Assembly: GCF_026184235.1 (NCBI RefSeq)
Contig: NZ_CP110806.1
Coordinates: 620,001 to 684,000 of the forward strand
Reading direction: 5' to 3'
Source: Cellulomonas sp. S1-8
GTDB lineage: Bacteria; Actinomycetota; Actinomycetes; Actinomycetales; Cellulomonadaceae
Length of the DNA: 64,000 nucleotides
Under the pieces are notes generated by a model, which had not been told where the DNA came from, did no database searches, and saw only the letters and a program-made list of their open reading frames with translations. Shown here one piece after another: positions 45,219 to 54,072 of this stretch. A program made the translations under genes and the position numbers. The stretch's first letter is position 1. Every line of letters begins with the position of its first letter.

Positions 45219-47030
45219 TCAGGTGCCGGCGGGGCCGGCGGAGCCGCGACCTGCGGGCGAGCCCGGCTTGGTGCCCGGGTCGGCGCCCCCGCCGAGCGGC
45301 AGCAGCGGGGCGACGTCCACCGCGGCGAGGCGGACCTGCTCGGCCGACGCGTCGTCGGGCTGGGCGGCCGCGGCCTCCTCGGCCTCGGCACGGGCGCGGT
45401 ACGTCTCGATCTCGCGCAGACGCGTCGCGTCGTCCCAGCCCAGGACGGGCGCGACCAGGTCGGCGATCTCGTCGAGCGCGCCGACGCCCCGGTCGGCCTG
45501 CTCGTAGTTGAGGCGGGTCCGGTGCATGAGGACGTCGTCGAGGTGCAGCGCGCCCTCGTGGCTGACGGCGTAGACGATCTCGGCGCCGATGTACGCCGGG
45601 GCGTGGGGCAGCGGCTCGGCGAGCTCGGGGCGCTCGTCGCACAGGTCGGTGAGCTCCTGCAGCAGCGAGCCGTACCGGTGCAGCAGGTGGTCCATGCGGG
45701 GGCGGTCCCAGCCGTACCGGGCGGCGGTCGCCCGGGACTGCCGCTGCACGACCTTGAGTCCCGCGGCGCCCACGAGCGGCACCTCGTGCGTGATCGACGG
45801 CAGCGTCGTGGCCCGGGAGCCGAGCGCGAAGTCCACCGCGTCCTTCGCCATCACGCGGTAGGTCGTCAGCTTGCCGCCCGCGACGACCGTCAGGCCGGGT
45901 GCGGGGGAGGCCACGGTGTGCTCGCGCGAGACCTTCGCGGACGACGTGCCCGCCTTGGTGCCCGGCTGCAGCAGCGGTCGCAGCCCCGCCCAGGTGCCGA
46001 TCACGTCGTCGCGCGTCAACGGGCGGGACAGCACCTGGTTGGCGTGCTCGATGACGTAGTCGATGTCGGCGCTCGTCGCGACGGGGTGCGTCAGCTCCTG
46101 CTCCCACGGGGTGTCCGTGGTGCCGATCACCCAGTACCGCGACCACGGGATGATGAACAGGACCGACTTCTCGGTCTGCAGGATCAGGCCCGTGTCGCCC
46201 TCGATGCGCCGCCGCGGCACCACGATGTGGATGCCCTTCGACGCCAGCACGCGCAGCCCGCCCTCGCTGCCCGCGAGGGACTCGGTCTGCTCGGTCCACA
46301 CGCCGGTCGCGTTGATGACATGGCGCGCGCGGACGTCGATCCGGTCCCCGGTCTCCAGGTCCACGACCTCCGCGCCCGTGACGGCGCCGCCCGTCGTGGT
46401 CTGCATGCCGACGACCTGGGTGCGCGTCGCGGCGTGCGCGCCGTAGCTGACCGCCGTGCGCACCAGGGTCTCGACGAGCCGCGCGTCGTCGACGCTCGCG
46501 TCCCAGTACCGGACGGCGCCGATCGCGGCGTCGTGCCGCAGGTCCGGGAACAGGCGCTCCATGCCCTTGCGGGTCAGGTGCGTGTGCATCGGCATGGCGC
46601 GGCGGCTGCCGGAGACCGACGCGAGGGTGTCGTACAGCGCGACGCCCGCGCCCACGTACGCCCGCTCCCACACGCGGTTCTCCAGCGGGTAGAGGAAGCT
46701 GACGGGCTTGACCAGGTGCGGCGCGAGGTGCGTGATCAGCAGGTCGCGCTCGGTGAGCGCCTCGCGGACCAGGTGGAAGTCGAGCATCTGCAGGTACCGC
46801 AGGCCGCCGTGCACGAGCTTGCTGGACCGGCTCGACGTGCCGGACGCCCAGTCCTGCCCCTCGACGATCGCGGTCGACAGACCGCGGGTGACCGCGTCGA
46901 GCGCGATCCCGGCCCCGGTGACCCCACCGCCGACGACCAGGACGTCCAGCTCGCGGCCGCCCTCGGAGCTGCGGCGCAGCGCGGCCAGCGCGTCCTGTCG
47001 TGCCTGGGCTGTTAGCGGTGCGGTCCTCAT
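45219..47030 (-). CDS. glpD: FAD-dependent glycerol-3-phosphate dehydrogenase
   Basis: 603 residues. FAD-binding VLVVGGGVTGAGIALDAVTRG, SSRSSKLVHGGLRYL, and the GxGGTTD-type segment as GTTDTPWEQ, plus the C-terminal helical domain (HEGALHLDDVLMHRTRLNYEQADRG) characteristic of GlpD. It oxidises glycerol-3-phosphate to dihydroxyacetone phosphate and passes electrons to menaquinone at the membrane. First gene of the operon, transcribed away from the SorC-type regulator with a 174-base shared promoter region. The C-terminal ~40 residues are Gly/Ala/Pro-rich and low-complexity. Confidence 0.96.
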   Translation of the reverse strand: MRTAPLTAQARQDALAALRRSSEGGRELDVLVVGGGVTGAGIALDAVTRGLSTAIVEGQDWASGTSSRSSKLVHGGLRYLQMLDFHLVREALTERDLLITHLAPHLVKPVSFLYPLENRVWERAYVGAGVALYDTLASVSGSRRAMPMHTHLTRKGMERLFPDLRHDAAIGAVRYWDASVDDARLVETLVRTAVSYGAHAATRTQVVGMQTTTGGAVTGAEVVDLETGDRIDVRARHVINATGVWTEQTESLAGSEGGLRVLASKGIHIVVPRRRIEGDTGLILQTEKSVLFIIPWSRYWVIGTTDTPWEQELTHPVATSADIDYVIEHANQVLSRPLTRDDVIGTWAGLRPLLQPGTKAGTSSAKVSREHTVASPAPGLTVVAGGKLTTYRVMAKDAVDFALGSRATTLPSITHEVPLVGAAGLKVVQRQSRATAARYGWDRPRMDHLLHRYGSLLQELTDLCDERPELAEPLPHAPAYIGAEIVYAVSHEGALHLDDVLMHRTRLNYEQADRGVGALDEIADLVAPVLGWDDATRLREIETYRARAEAEEAAAAQPDDASAEQVRLAAVDVAPLLPLGGGADPGTKPGSPAGRGSAGPAGT

Positions 47031-47140
47031 GCGGCGGTCCCTCCCGTGGAGCCGTCCCCGGCGGTCGCGACCCCGCGGTCGGGTGGCGCTCGCCCGCCGG
47101 GTGCGTCGCCGCTATGGTCATCACGTCCAGAACGGACGCG

Positions 47141-47170
47141 CAACTCGGGTGCACGAACGTGCACGGGTTG
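47141..47170. promoter_or_regulatory. Dyad operator between glpD and its regulator
   Basis: An imperfect 30-base palindrome whose core TGCACG-AA-CGTGCA (47150-47163) is perfect and whose ends are CAAC (47141) and GTTG (47170). It is the only strong dyad in the divergent spacer and the expected place for the SorC-type regulator to bind. TTGACG (47168-47173) at its right edge may be a -35 for the regulator gene. Confidence 0.65.
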
Positions 47171-47204
47171 ACGCTCCCATGGGGATCCCGAGAGGCGGTG
47201 CTGG

Positions 47205-48182
47205 GTGTTCGTGGAGCGGGAGCAGGACGTGCTGCGCGCGGCGTCCATGTACTACCTGCAGGACCTCAAGATGGAGGTCATCGCGCGGCACCTCGGGACG
47301 TCCCGATCGACGGTGTCGCGCCTGCTCAAGCGGGCGCGCGAGACCGGCCTCGTCGAGATCACCCTGCGCCCGTCGAGCACCCGCGCACCCGGTCTGGGGC
47401 GCTCGATCTCGGCGGCGTTCGGCATCGACACGTACGTCGTCCCCGTGCCCGACTCCGCCGGATCCGTCGAGCGCCTCGACCAGGTCGCCATGACCGCCGC
47501 ACGTCTGCTCGCGTCGTGGTTCGACTCCGACATGGTCCTGGGCGTCGCCTGGGGCACGACCGTCGCCGCCGTGTCCCGGTACCTCGCCCCCAAGCCGACG
47601 CGCGGGTCCGCGGTCGTCCAGCTCAACGGCGCCGCGAACATGCGCACGTCCGGCGTGGACTACGCGTCCGACCTCATCTCGTCGTTCGGCTCCGCGTTCG
47701 GCGCCGCCGTCCACCACTTCTCCGTCCCCGCGTTCTTCGACTACCCCGACACCAAGGACGCGATGTGGCGCGAGCGGTCCGTGCGGCGCGTGCTGGACAT
47801 GCAGCGTCGCGCCGACATCGCCGTGTTCTCCGCCGGGGCCGTCGCCGGGGCCGTCCCCTCGCACGTCTACTCGGCGGGCTACCTCGACGAGGCCGACGTG
47901 CGCTGCCTGCACGACGAGGGCGTCGTCGGCGACGTGTGCACGGTGTTCCTGCGCGCCGACGGGTCCTGGTCCGACGTGTCCCTCAACAGCCGCGCCACGG
48001 GCCCGACGCCCGACGAGCTGCAGCGCATCGCCCGCCGCGTGTGCGTCGTCGCCGGCGACAACAAGGTCGCCCCGCTGCTCGCCGCCCTGCACGCCGACGT
48101 CGTCACGGACCTCGTCGTCGACGAGATCACCGCCACCGCCCTCGTCGACGCCGTCACCACCCGCCCCCACCGCCCCCACTGA
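47205..48182 (+). CDS. SorC/DeoR-family sugar-binding transcriptional regulator
   Basis: 325 residues. N-terminal HTH (~10-55: DVLRAASMYYLQDLKMEVIARHLGTSRSTVSRLLKRARETGLVEI) and a C-terminal sugar-phosphate-binding domain with the SorC pattern (VLGVAWGTTVAAVSRYL, VVQLNGAANM, ADIAVFSAGAVAGAVPSHVYSAGYLDEADV, GDVCTVFLRADG, VVAGDNKVAPLLAALHADVVTDLVVDE). Divergence from glpD-glpF-glpK implies it controls glycerol use, with glycerol-3-phosphate or dihydroxyacetone phosphate as likely inducer. GTG 47205 lacks a strong ribosome site; it is the first start before the HTH. Confidence 0.92.
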   Translation: MFVEREQDVLRAASMYYLQDLKMEVIARHLGTSRSTVSRLLKRARETGLVEITLRPSSTRAPGLGRSISAAFGIDTYVVPVPDSAGSVERLDQVAMTAARLLASWFDSDMVLGVAWGTTVAAVSRYLAPKPTRGSAVVQLNGAANMRTSGVDYASDLISSFGSAFGAAVHHFSVPAFFDYPDTKDAMWRERSVRRVLDMQRRADIAVFSAGAVAGAVPSHVYSAGYLDEADVRCLHDEGVVGDVCTVFLRADGSWSDVSLNSRATGPTPDELQRIARRVCVVAGDNKVAPLLAALHADVVTDLVVDEITATALVDAVTTRPHRPH

Positions 48183-48364
48183 CCCCGACCGGAACCCCAC
48201 TCACGGTGTGGCGGCCGAGACGGTGACCGGTGTGCCGTTCGACGCCGCACGACTCGCCGACCGGAACACGGGTCCCCGTCCGACGGGCTGGACGAGGAGC
48301 CGTGTACCGGTCGCGGGCGGGTGGGGCGGCGGCCGAGCGGCGTGGCCGTGCGTAGGTTGAGCCC

Positions 48365-48880
48365 GTGAGCACCCCCGCACCCGTCGACGTCGCACCGGCT
48401 CTCCCCGCGGACGTCCGCGCCATCCGCCGCCTCGTGGAGCCCTACGCGCAGGAGCGCATCCTGCTCGCCAAGGAGTGGGTCGGGTACTACGAGGCCGTGC
48501 AGGAGTTCCTCGTCGCGCGCCCGGCGGACGGCGCCGACGTCGTCGGGTGCGGGGCGCTGCACGTCATGTGGGAGGACCTGGCCGAGATCCGCACGCTCGC
48601 GGTCGACCCGGCCTACCGCGGGCGCGCCGTCGGGCACGCGCTCGTCGACGGCCTGATCGAGCGGGCCCGGGGCCTGGGGCTGCGACGCGTGTTCTGCCTG
48701 ACGTTCGAGGTCGACTTCTTCGCCCGGCACGGCTTCCGCGAGATCGAGGGCACCCCGGTGCCCACGGACGTCTACGCCGAGCTGCTGCGGTCCCACGACG
48801 ACGGTGTCGCCGAGTTCCTCGACCTCGCCCGCGTCAAGCCGAACACCCTGGGCAACACCCGCATGCTCCTCGACCTCTGA
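48365..48880 (+). CDS. argA: Amino-acid N-acetyltransferase (N-acetylglutamate synthase, Rv2747 type)
   Basis: 171 residues, GNAT fold. The sequence VVGCGALHVMWEDLAEIRTLAVDPAYRGRAVGHALVDGLIERA contains the acetyl-CoA loop, and LTFEVDFFARHGFREIEGTPV...GVAEFLDLARVKPNTLGNTRMLLDL is the signature of mycobacterial Rv2747 ArgA. It makes N-acetylglutamate for arginine synthesis without the kinase-like domain of E. coli ArgA. TAGGTT (48353-48358) lies six bases before the GTG, so the mRNA is likely leaderless. No other arg genes are near. Confidence 0.93.
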   Translation: MSTPAPVDVAPALPADVRAIRRLVEPYAQERILLAKEWVGYYEAVQEFLVARPADGADVVGCGALHVMWEDLAEIRTLAVDPAYRGRAVGHALVDGLIERARGLGLRRVFCLTFEVDFFARHGFREIEGTPVPTDVYAELLRSHDDGVAEFLDLARVKPNTLGNTRMLLDL

Positions 48881-48894
48881 CCCCACCCTGCGTC

Positions 48895-48922
48895 GAGTGC
48901 GGGGGTCGTTTCCCCCGCACTC
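48895..48922. terminator. Hairpin between argA and mutY
   Basis: Perfect 11-bp stem GAGTGCGGGGG / CCCCCGCACTC, loop TCGTTT, followed by a second partial arm ACCCCCGCACTCG (48930-48942). It lies between convergent genes. Confidence 0.85.
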
Positions 48923-48965
48923 GAGCGGTAACCCCCGCACTCGTGGGAGTGGGGTGGGCGTGGGG

Positions 48966-50009
48966 TCAGTGGGGGAGGCGGTACGTCGCGGCCGACGGGT
49001 CCGGGTCGTCGCCCGGAGGGGCGTCGCGCACGACGAGGCCGTCGGTGACCAGCGCATCCACGCACCGCGCCAGCTGGGCCGGGTCTGGCCAGACCACCGC
49101 GACCGCGTCGTGGGGGACCGGGCCGAGCGCTCCTCGCAGCAGGGCCATGACCCGGCCGCGGGCCTGTCGGTCCGTCCCCGCCCACGCCTGGGTCCTGCGC
49201 CGGTGCGCGTGCAGGTCGGGCGGCCGGCCGGCGGCGAGCCAGCGGCAGCGGTCGGCGACGGGGCACGCCTCGCACCGGGGTGCGCGCGCCGTGCAGACCA
49301 GCGCGCCCAGCTCCATCGACGCCGCCGACCACCGTGCCGCCGCCGCGTCGTCGTCGGGTACCCACGTGCCCGCGAGCTGCATCTCGGCGACGGTCTGGGT
49401 CGGCGCAGGCAACGCCTCGCCCGCCGCGAGCCGCGCCAGCACCCGTCGGACGTTGGTGTCGAGCACCACCGACCGTCGCCCGAACGCGAACGCCCGCACC
49501 GCCGCCGCCGTGTACGCGCCCACGCCCGGCAGCGCGAGGAGCGCGTCCTCGTCGTCGGGCAGCACCCCGCCGTGCCGCTCGACGACCACCCGTGCGCACT
49601 CCTGCAGACGCAGCGCCCGCCGCGGGTAGCCGAGCCGGTCCCACGCGCGCAGCACGTCCGCCGTCGGTGCGGCCGCCAGGTCGGCGGGCGTCGGCCACCG
49701 GTCCAGCCACGCGCGCCAGGCCGGTACGACGCGCACGACGGGCGTCTGCTGCAGCATCACCTCGCTGACGAGCACCCCCCACGGCGTCCGGTCCGCCGCC
49801 CGCCACGGCAGGTCGCGCGCGTGCTCGTCGAACCACGCGACGACGTCCGCGCGCACCCCCGCGATGTCCGCCGAGACGTCCTCCGCTGCGTCCACCGCGA
49901 CGTCCTCCGGTGCGTCCACAGCGACGTCCTCCGCGATGTCCGCAGCGACGCGGTGTGTCGCAGTCGCGGGGGTCGGCGACGCGGGGCGGGGCGCGGGGTC
50001 GACGAGCAC
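48966..50009 (-). CDS. mutY: A/G-specific adenine glycosylase
   Basis: About 347 residues from GTG 50009. HhH-GPD fold: catalytic Glu in SEVMLQQTPVVRVVPAW, hairpin LLALPGVGAYTAAAVRAFAFGRRSVVLDTNV with the catalytic Asp, and the four-cysteine [4Fe-4S] loop CTARAPRCEACPVADRC. It removes adenine mispaired with 8-oxoguanine. The C-terminal 8-oxoG-recognition domain of long MutY proteins is short or absent. The N-terminal ~50 residues include three eight-residue repeats (EDVAVDAP-like) coded by 24-bp repeats; a start at GTG 49856, just before VRADVVAWFDEHARDLPWR, is possible and would remove them. Confidence 0.88.
   Translation of the reverse strand: MLVDPAPRPASPTPATATHRVAADIAEDVAVDAPEDVAVDAAEDVSADIAGVRADVVAWFDEHARDLPWRAADRTPWGVLVSEVMLQQTPVVRVVPAWRAWLDRWPTPADLAAAPTADVLRAWDRLGYPRRALRLQECARVVVERHGGVLPDDEDALLALPGVGAYTAAAVRAFAFGRRSVVLDTNVRRVLARLAAGEALPAPTQTVAEMQLAGTWVPDDDAAAARWSAASMELGALVCTARAPRCEACPVADRCRWLAAGRPPDLHAHRRRTQAWAGTDRQARGRVMALLRGALGPVPHDAVAVVWPDPAQLARCVDALVTDGLVVRDAPPGDDPDPSAATYRLPH
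49873..49944. repeat. Three 24-bp tandem repeats at the 5' end of mutY
   Basis: Units GMGACGTCCTCCGSTGCGTCCACM (49873-49896, 49897-49920) and GCGACGTCCTCCGCGATGTCCGCA (49921-49944). In frame with mutY (8 codons per unit), encoding acidic EDVAVDA-type repeats if GTG 50009 is used. Confidence 0.85.
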
Positions 50010-50122
50010 GCCCCATCGTCCCGCACGCAACGCAGCGGGGCTGGTCGGCCCTCTCGTCAGGGTGGGAACGTCTCGCCTGCGTCGGGAGACGTCGATCCGG
50101 CCCCGCGACGCTGGGGTAGGGG

Positions 50123-50597
50123 CTGGATCACCCTCTCCCGGGAAAGGGGTGGGGTCGGTGTGGGTCGCGCGCTCACCAGGGGGCTCCTCGTCCTGTCGCG
50201 AGAGAGCGAACCAGTTCCGGGTGCTGGGGGCTGGGTGGGGCTGGATTGCCCGCTGACGGGGGAAGGGGTGCCTCACCCTGTTGCGAGAGGGCCATCCAGC
50301 CCTTGGTGAGGGCCGTGGTCGAACTGGATTGCTCTCTCGCGGGGGGAGGGGGTGCCACACCCTGTCGCTAGGGCGATCCAGCCCTTGGTGATGGCCGTGG
50401 TCGAACTGGATTGCTCTCTCGCGGGGGGTGGGGAGTGCCTCACCCTGTCGCGAGGGCGATCCAGCCCTTGGTGATGGCCGTGGTCGAACTGGATTGCTCT
50501 CTCGCGGGGGGTGGGGGGTGCCACACCCTGTCGTGAGAGAGCAATCCAGTTCCGGGTGCTGGGGACTGGGTGGGGCTGGATTGCTCTCTCGCGGGGT
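50123..50597. repeat. Tandem array of ~83-bp palindromic units
   Basis: Arms CTGGATTGCTCTCTCGCG begin at 50241 (variant), 50324, 50406, 50489 and 50576, spaced 83, 82, 83 and 87 bases; a diverged copy is at 50123. Each is answered by an inverted arm such as CGCGAGGGCGATCCAG or GAGAGAGCAATCCAG after a G-rich/CACCCTG centre, and units are joined by CCTTGGTGATGGCCGTGG. The array fills most of the ~700-base gap between the divergent mutY and the gene at 50705. The arms are the same as at 11794-11952 and 14634-14755. Confidence 0.9.
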
Positions 50598-50704
50598 TGG
50601 GGTTTGGGGTGGGTGTGGCGCGTCGGACGGGGCGACGGCAGGGTCGGGCTCGTACCGTGGGCAGCGACCCGCGGCGCCCGCGGACGCCCCGGACGGAGGT
50701 CCCG

Positions 50705-51331
50705 ATGAACGACCGGCAGCGCCCTCCTGGCCCCGACCCCCGGTCGGCCGTGCCACCCCGGCCGCCCGCGCGGGTCTTCTGGATCCGACGGGTCGTGGTG
50801 CTCGGGCTGCCGCTGCTGCTCGTCGTCGCGCTCGTCGTCTGGCTGACGGGCCGCGGCGGCGACGCCGACCCCGTCGCCGGTCCGCAGGCCACCGCACCGG
50901 TGCCCGCACCTCCGCCCGAGGACGAGGACGACGCAGGGGTGGCCGACTGCGTGCCTGCCGAGCTCGCGCTCGCGGTCGCACCCGGCGCCGAGGCGTTCCC
51001 GGCGGGCGTGGAACCCACGTTCCAGGTGTCGGTGACCAACGCCGGTACCGAGCCGTGCCTCGTCGACACCGGTGACGGACAGCGCGAGGTCCTCGTGACG
51101 TCGGGCGACGACCGGGTCTGGTCGAGCCGCGACTGCGCGCCCGTCGAGGCGGACGCGCGGACGCTGCTGCTGGCAGGTGGCCAGAGCGACGTCACGCAGA
51201 TGGCCTGGCCGCGCGTGCGGTCCGCCGAGGGATGCCCCGGTGAGCTGCCGTCGCCGGGCGCCGGGACCTACGCGGTGACCATGTCCGTGGGTGGTGCGAC
51301 GTCAGCGGCCGCGGTGTTCGGCCTGGGGTGA
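50705..51331 (+). CDS. Membrane-anchored extracytoplasmic protein, unknown
   Basis: 208 residues: short Pro/Arg-rich cytosolic N-terminus, one membrane helix (~24-46, RRVVVLGLPLLLVVALVVWLTG), a Pro/Glu/Asp linker and an outside beta-sandwich domain of ~130 residues (PTFQVSVTNAGTEPCLVDTGDGQREVLVTSGDDRVWSSRDC...GTYAVTMSVGG) with four cysteines. This resembles actinobacterial membrane proteins with a BsuPI/intein-free Ig-like fold often named only 'hypothetical'. ATG 50705 with GGAGG upstream. Faces mutY across the repeat array. Confidence 0.8.
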   Translation: MNDRQRPPGPDPRSAVPPRPPARVFWIRRVVVLGLPLLLVVALVVWLTGRGGDADPVAGPQATAPVPAPPPEDEDDAGVADCVPAELALAVAPGAEAFPAGVEPTFQVSVTNAGTEPCLVDTGDGQREVLVTSGDDRVWSSRDCAPVEADARTLLLAGGQSDVTQMAWPRVRSAEGCPGELPSPGAGTYAVTMSVGGATSAAAVFGLG

Positions 51332-51382
51332 GGCGGGGAAGCAGCGCGCGTCAGACGTCACGCACGTCAGGCGTCACGCATG

Positions 51383-52459
51383 TCAGACGTAACGCTCCAG
51401 GATGCTCGACTCGGCCAGACGCGACAGCCCCTCGCGCACGGAGCGGGCCCGCTGCTCGCCGACACCCTCGACGGTCATGAGGTCGTCGATCGTGGCGGCC
51501 AGCAGCTTCTGCAGGCCGCCGAAGTGTCCGACGAGGCGGTCGACGACGGGCCCGGGCAGGCGGGGCACCTTCGACAGCAGCCGGTACCCACGCGGGCCGA
51601 CGGCGGCGTCGAGCGCCTCGCCGCCGCCCGGCAGGCCGAGCACGCGCGCGATGTGCGCGATGTCGAGCAGCTCGGTCGAGTCGAGCTCGGACAGCGCGTC
51701 GGGCACGGTCTCGACCGCCCGACGCGTCGTGTCGACGTAGTCGCGGATGACGAGCTCGCGCTCGGTGCCGACGCCGCCGACGAGCTCGTCGAGCTGCAGG
51801 GTCAGCAGGCGGCCGTCGGTGCCGAGCTCCACGACGTAGCCGGAGATCTCGTCGGAGATGCGGCGCACCATCTCGAGCCGCTGCACGACCGCCGACACGT
51901 CGCGGACCGTCACGAGGTCCTCGATCTCGAGCGCGGACAGCGTGCCGCTGACCTCGTCGAGCCGGGCCTTGTACCGCTCGAGGGTGGCGAGGGCCTGGTT
52001 GGCGCGCGACAGGATCGTCGTCGAGTCCTCCAGGACGTACCGCTGCGCACCGACGTACAGCGCGACGATCCGCATCGACGCGGACACGGAGATGACGGGC
52101 AGCCCGGTCTGCTTGGCGACGCGCTCGGCGGTGCGGTGCCGGGTGCCGGACTCCGAGGTCTGGATCGAGGGGTCGGGCAGCAGCTGCACGGCCGCGCGGA
52201 CGATGCGGTCGCGCACCGGGTCGATGACCACGGCGCCGTCCATCTTCGCCAGCTCACGCAGGCGGGTGGCGGAGAACTCGACGTCGAGCACGAAGCCGCC
52301 GGAGCACAACGACTCGACCGTCGCGTCCATGCCGAGCACGATGAGCGCACCCGTCCGGCCGCGCAGGATCCGCTCGAGGCCGTCGCGCAGCTCGGAGCCG
52401 GGCGCGACCGCGGCGAGCGTCGACCTCAGCAGGTCGTCCTGGGGGTGCTGGTGCGGCAC
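51383..52459 (-). CDS. disA: DNA integrity scanning diadenylate cyclase
   Basis: 358 residues. N-terminal DAC domain makes c-di-AMP from two ATP: DGA motif at 74-76 ([10 protein letters not shown]) and RHR motif at 107-109 ([15 protein letters not shown]). A linker helix bundle (~150-280) and a C-terminal HhH DNA-binding domain ([34 protein letters not shown]) follow. DisA moves along DNA, stops synthesis at branched structures and links genome integrity to c-di-AMP. GTG 52459 chosen (start of [10 protein letters not shown]); 44 bases after radA, an operon kept in many actinobacteria. Confidence 0.97.
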   Translation of the reverse strand: MPHQHPQDDLLRSTLAAVAPGSELRDGLERILRGRTGALIVLGMDATVESLCSGGFVLDVEFSATRLRELAKMDGAVVIDPVRDRIVRAAVQLLPDPSIQTSESGTRHRTAERVAKQTGLPVISVSASMRIVALYVGAQRYVLEDSTTILSRANQALATLERYKARLDEVSGTLSALEIEDLVTVRDVSAVVQRLEMVRRISDEISGYVVELGTDGRLLTLQLDELVGGVGTERELVIRDYVDTTRRAVETVPDALSELDSTELLDIAHIARVLGLPGGGEALDAAVGPRGYRLLSKVPRLPGPVVDRLVGHFGGLQKLLAATIDDLMTVEGVGEQRARSVREGLSRLAESSILERYV

Positions 52460-52503
52460 GGTCGAATCGTATCGGTGGCGTGACGTGTTGTCCGAGCCAG
52501 TTC

Positions 52504-53928
52504 TCACCCCGTCTCACCGGACGGGGCCAGACCCGCCAGGACGGCCGCCGCCAGGTCCGCCGCCTCGACCACCCGCAGCCCGTCCGGGACGGTCACCTCG
52601 GCGAGCGTCCCGGCGGGGACCACCGCGCGCGTGCAGCCCAGCCGGGCGGCCTCGGCCAGGCGTCGCCCCACGCCCGAGACCGAGCGGATCTCACCGGCGA
52701 GACCCACCTCGCCGATGGCGACGAGCCCCGCGTGCACGGGGACGTTCTCGCGGCCGCTCACGGCGGCGAGCGCGAGCGCGAGGTCCGCCGCGGGCTCGAC
52801 GACGCGGGCGCCGCCGACCGTCGAGACGTACACGTCCTGGTCGGCCAGGCGTGCGCCGAGACGGCGCTGCAGCACGGCCAGGACCATCGCGAGCCGGCTG
52901 CCGTCGACGCCGCTGGTGGTGCGGCGCGGGTTGGGCACGACGCTCGGCGCGACGAGGGCCTGGACCTCCGCCGCGAGAGGCCGGCGCCCTTCCAGCGTGA
53001 CGGTCAGGCACGTCCCCGGCACGTCGCTGACCAGGCGCGACGTGAACAGCCCGGACGGGTCGGCCAGCCCGACGATGCCGTGCTCGGACAGGTCGAAGCA
53101 GCCCACCTCGTCGGTAGGGCCGTACCGGTTCTTGGTGGCACGCAGCAGCCGCAGCCGGGAGTGGCGCTCGCCCTCGAACTGGCACACGACGTCGACCAGG
53201 TGCTCGAGTGTCCGCGGACCCGCGACCGACCCGTCCTTGGTGACGTGCCCCACCAGCACGACGGGCAGCGCGCGCGACTTCGCGGCCGTGATGAGTGCCG
53301 CCGTGACCTCCCGCACCTGCGAGATCCCGCCGGGGGACCCCTCGACCTGCGCGGACGTGAATGTCTGCACGGAGTCGAGCACGAGCAGGTCGGGGTCGAC
53401 GCTCTCGATGTGGCCGAGCACGGTGCCGAGGTCCGTCTCGGCGGCCAGCAGCAGCGTGGGGGCCAGCGCGTTGATGCGGCCCGCGCGCAGGCGCACCTGC
53501 GCGGCCGACTCCTCGCCGGTGACGTACAGCACACGCCTGCCGGTGCGCGCGGCGCGCGCGGCGACGTCGAGCAGCAGCGTCGACTTGCCCACGCCCGGCT
53601 CGCCCGCGAGCAGCACCACGGCGCCCGGGACGAGCCCGCCGCCGAGCACGCGGTCGAGCTCGTCGACGCCCGTCGCCCGGGCGGCCGCCGCGTCGACGTC
53701 GATCTCCTCGATCGGGCGCGCGGGGTTGCGGGTCGGTGCGACCGCGACGGTCCGCGGCCCGCCGGACCCCGGCCCCGCGTCCTCGACCACCGAGCCCCAC
53801 TCCTGGCACTCGCCGCAGCGACCGACCCACTTGGTCGCGGTCCAGCCGCACTCGGTGCAGCGGAACCCCGGGCGCTCGGGGGAGCGCTCACCCCCGGCAC
53901 GGGCACGGCGCGTCGTCGTCTGGCTCAC
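52504..53928 (-). CDS. radA: DNA repair protein RadA
   Basis: 474 residues. Zinc finger [18 protein letters not shown] at the N-terminus, RecA-like ATPase with Walker [10 protein letters not shown] (109-117), the RadA-specific KNRYG motif ([11 protein letters not shown]) and a C-terminal Lon-protease-like domain ([41 protein letters not shown]). RadA is a helicase-type branch-migration factor for recombination. It also controls DisA in Bacillus and mycobacteria, matching its position directly upstream of disA. GTG 53928 chosen. Confidence 0.97.
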   Translation of the reverse strand: MSQTTTRRARAGGERSPERPGFRCTECGWTATKWVGRCGECQEWGSVVEDAGPGSGGPRTVAVAPTRNPARPIEEIDVDAAAARATGVDELDRVLGGGLVPGAVVLLAGEPGVGKSTLLLDVAARAARTGRRVLYVTGEESAAQVRLRAGRINALAPTLLLAAETDLGTVLGHIESVDPDLLVLDSVQTFTSAQVEGSPGGISQVREVTAALITAAKSRALPVVLVGHVTKDGSVAGPRTLEHLVDVVCQFEGERHSRLRLLRATKNRYGPTDEVGCFDLSEHGIVGLADPSGLFTSRLVSDVPGTCLTVTLEGRRPLAAEVQALVAPSVVPNPRRTTSGVDGSRLAMVLAVLQRRLGARLADQDVYVSTVGGARVVEPAADLALALAAVSGRENVPVHAGLVAIGEVGLAGEIRSVSGVGRRLAEAARLGCTRAVVPAGTLAEVTVPDGLRVVEAADLAAAVLAGLAPSGETG

Positions 53929-54072
53929 GTCGCGCACCGTACGCGGGACCACCGACAGCGCCGGGACGCCGCGGGCTCGCCGGTGCGGCGTCGCGACACC
54001 GACGGCTCGGCGATCGGTAGGCTGCGCGTGCCCCGGCGCTCAGCCGGCGCGCGACACGAGGGGAATCGGCGC

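Noticed and set aside
50123..50597. CRISPR array
   Set aside because: Repeats are ~83-bp palindromic composites with no constant repeat/unique spacer pattern, arm copies vary in length and orientation, and there are no cas genes.
48966..50981. MutY extended by ~320 residues through the repeat array
   Set aside because: The frame stays open only because the array lacks stops in that phase; the translated part is repetitive (RERAIQ/ESNPAP-like) and has no family counterpart.
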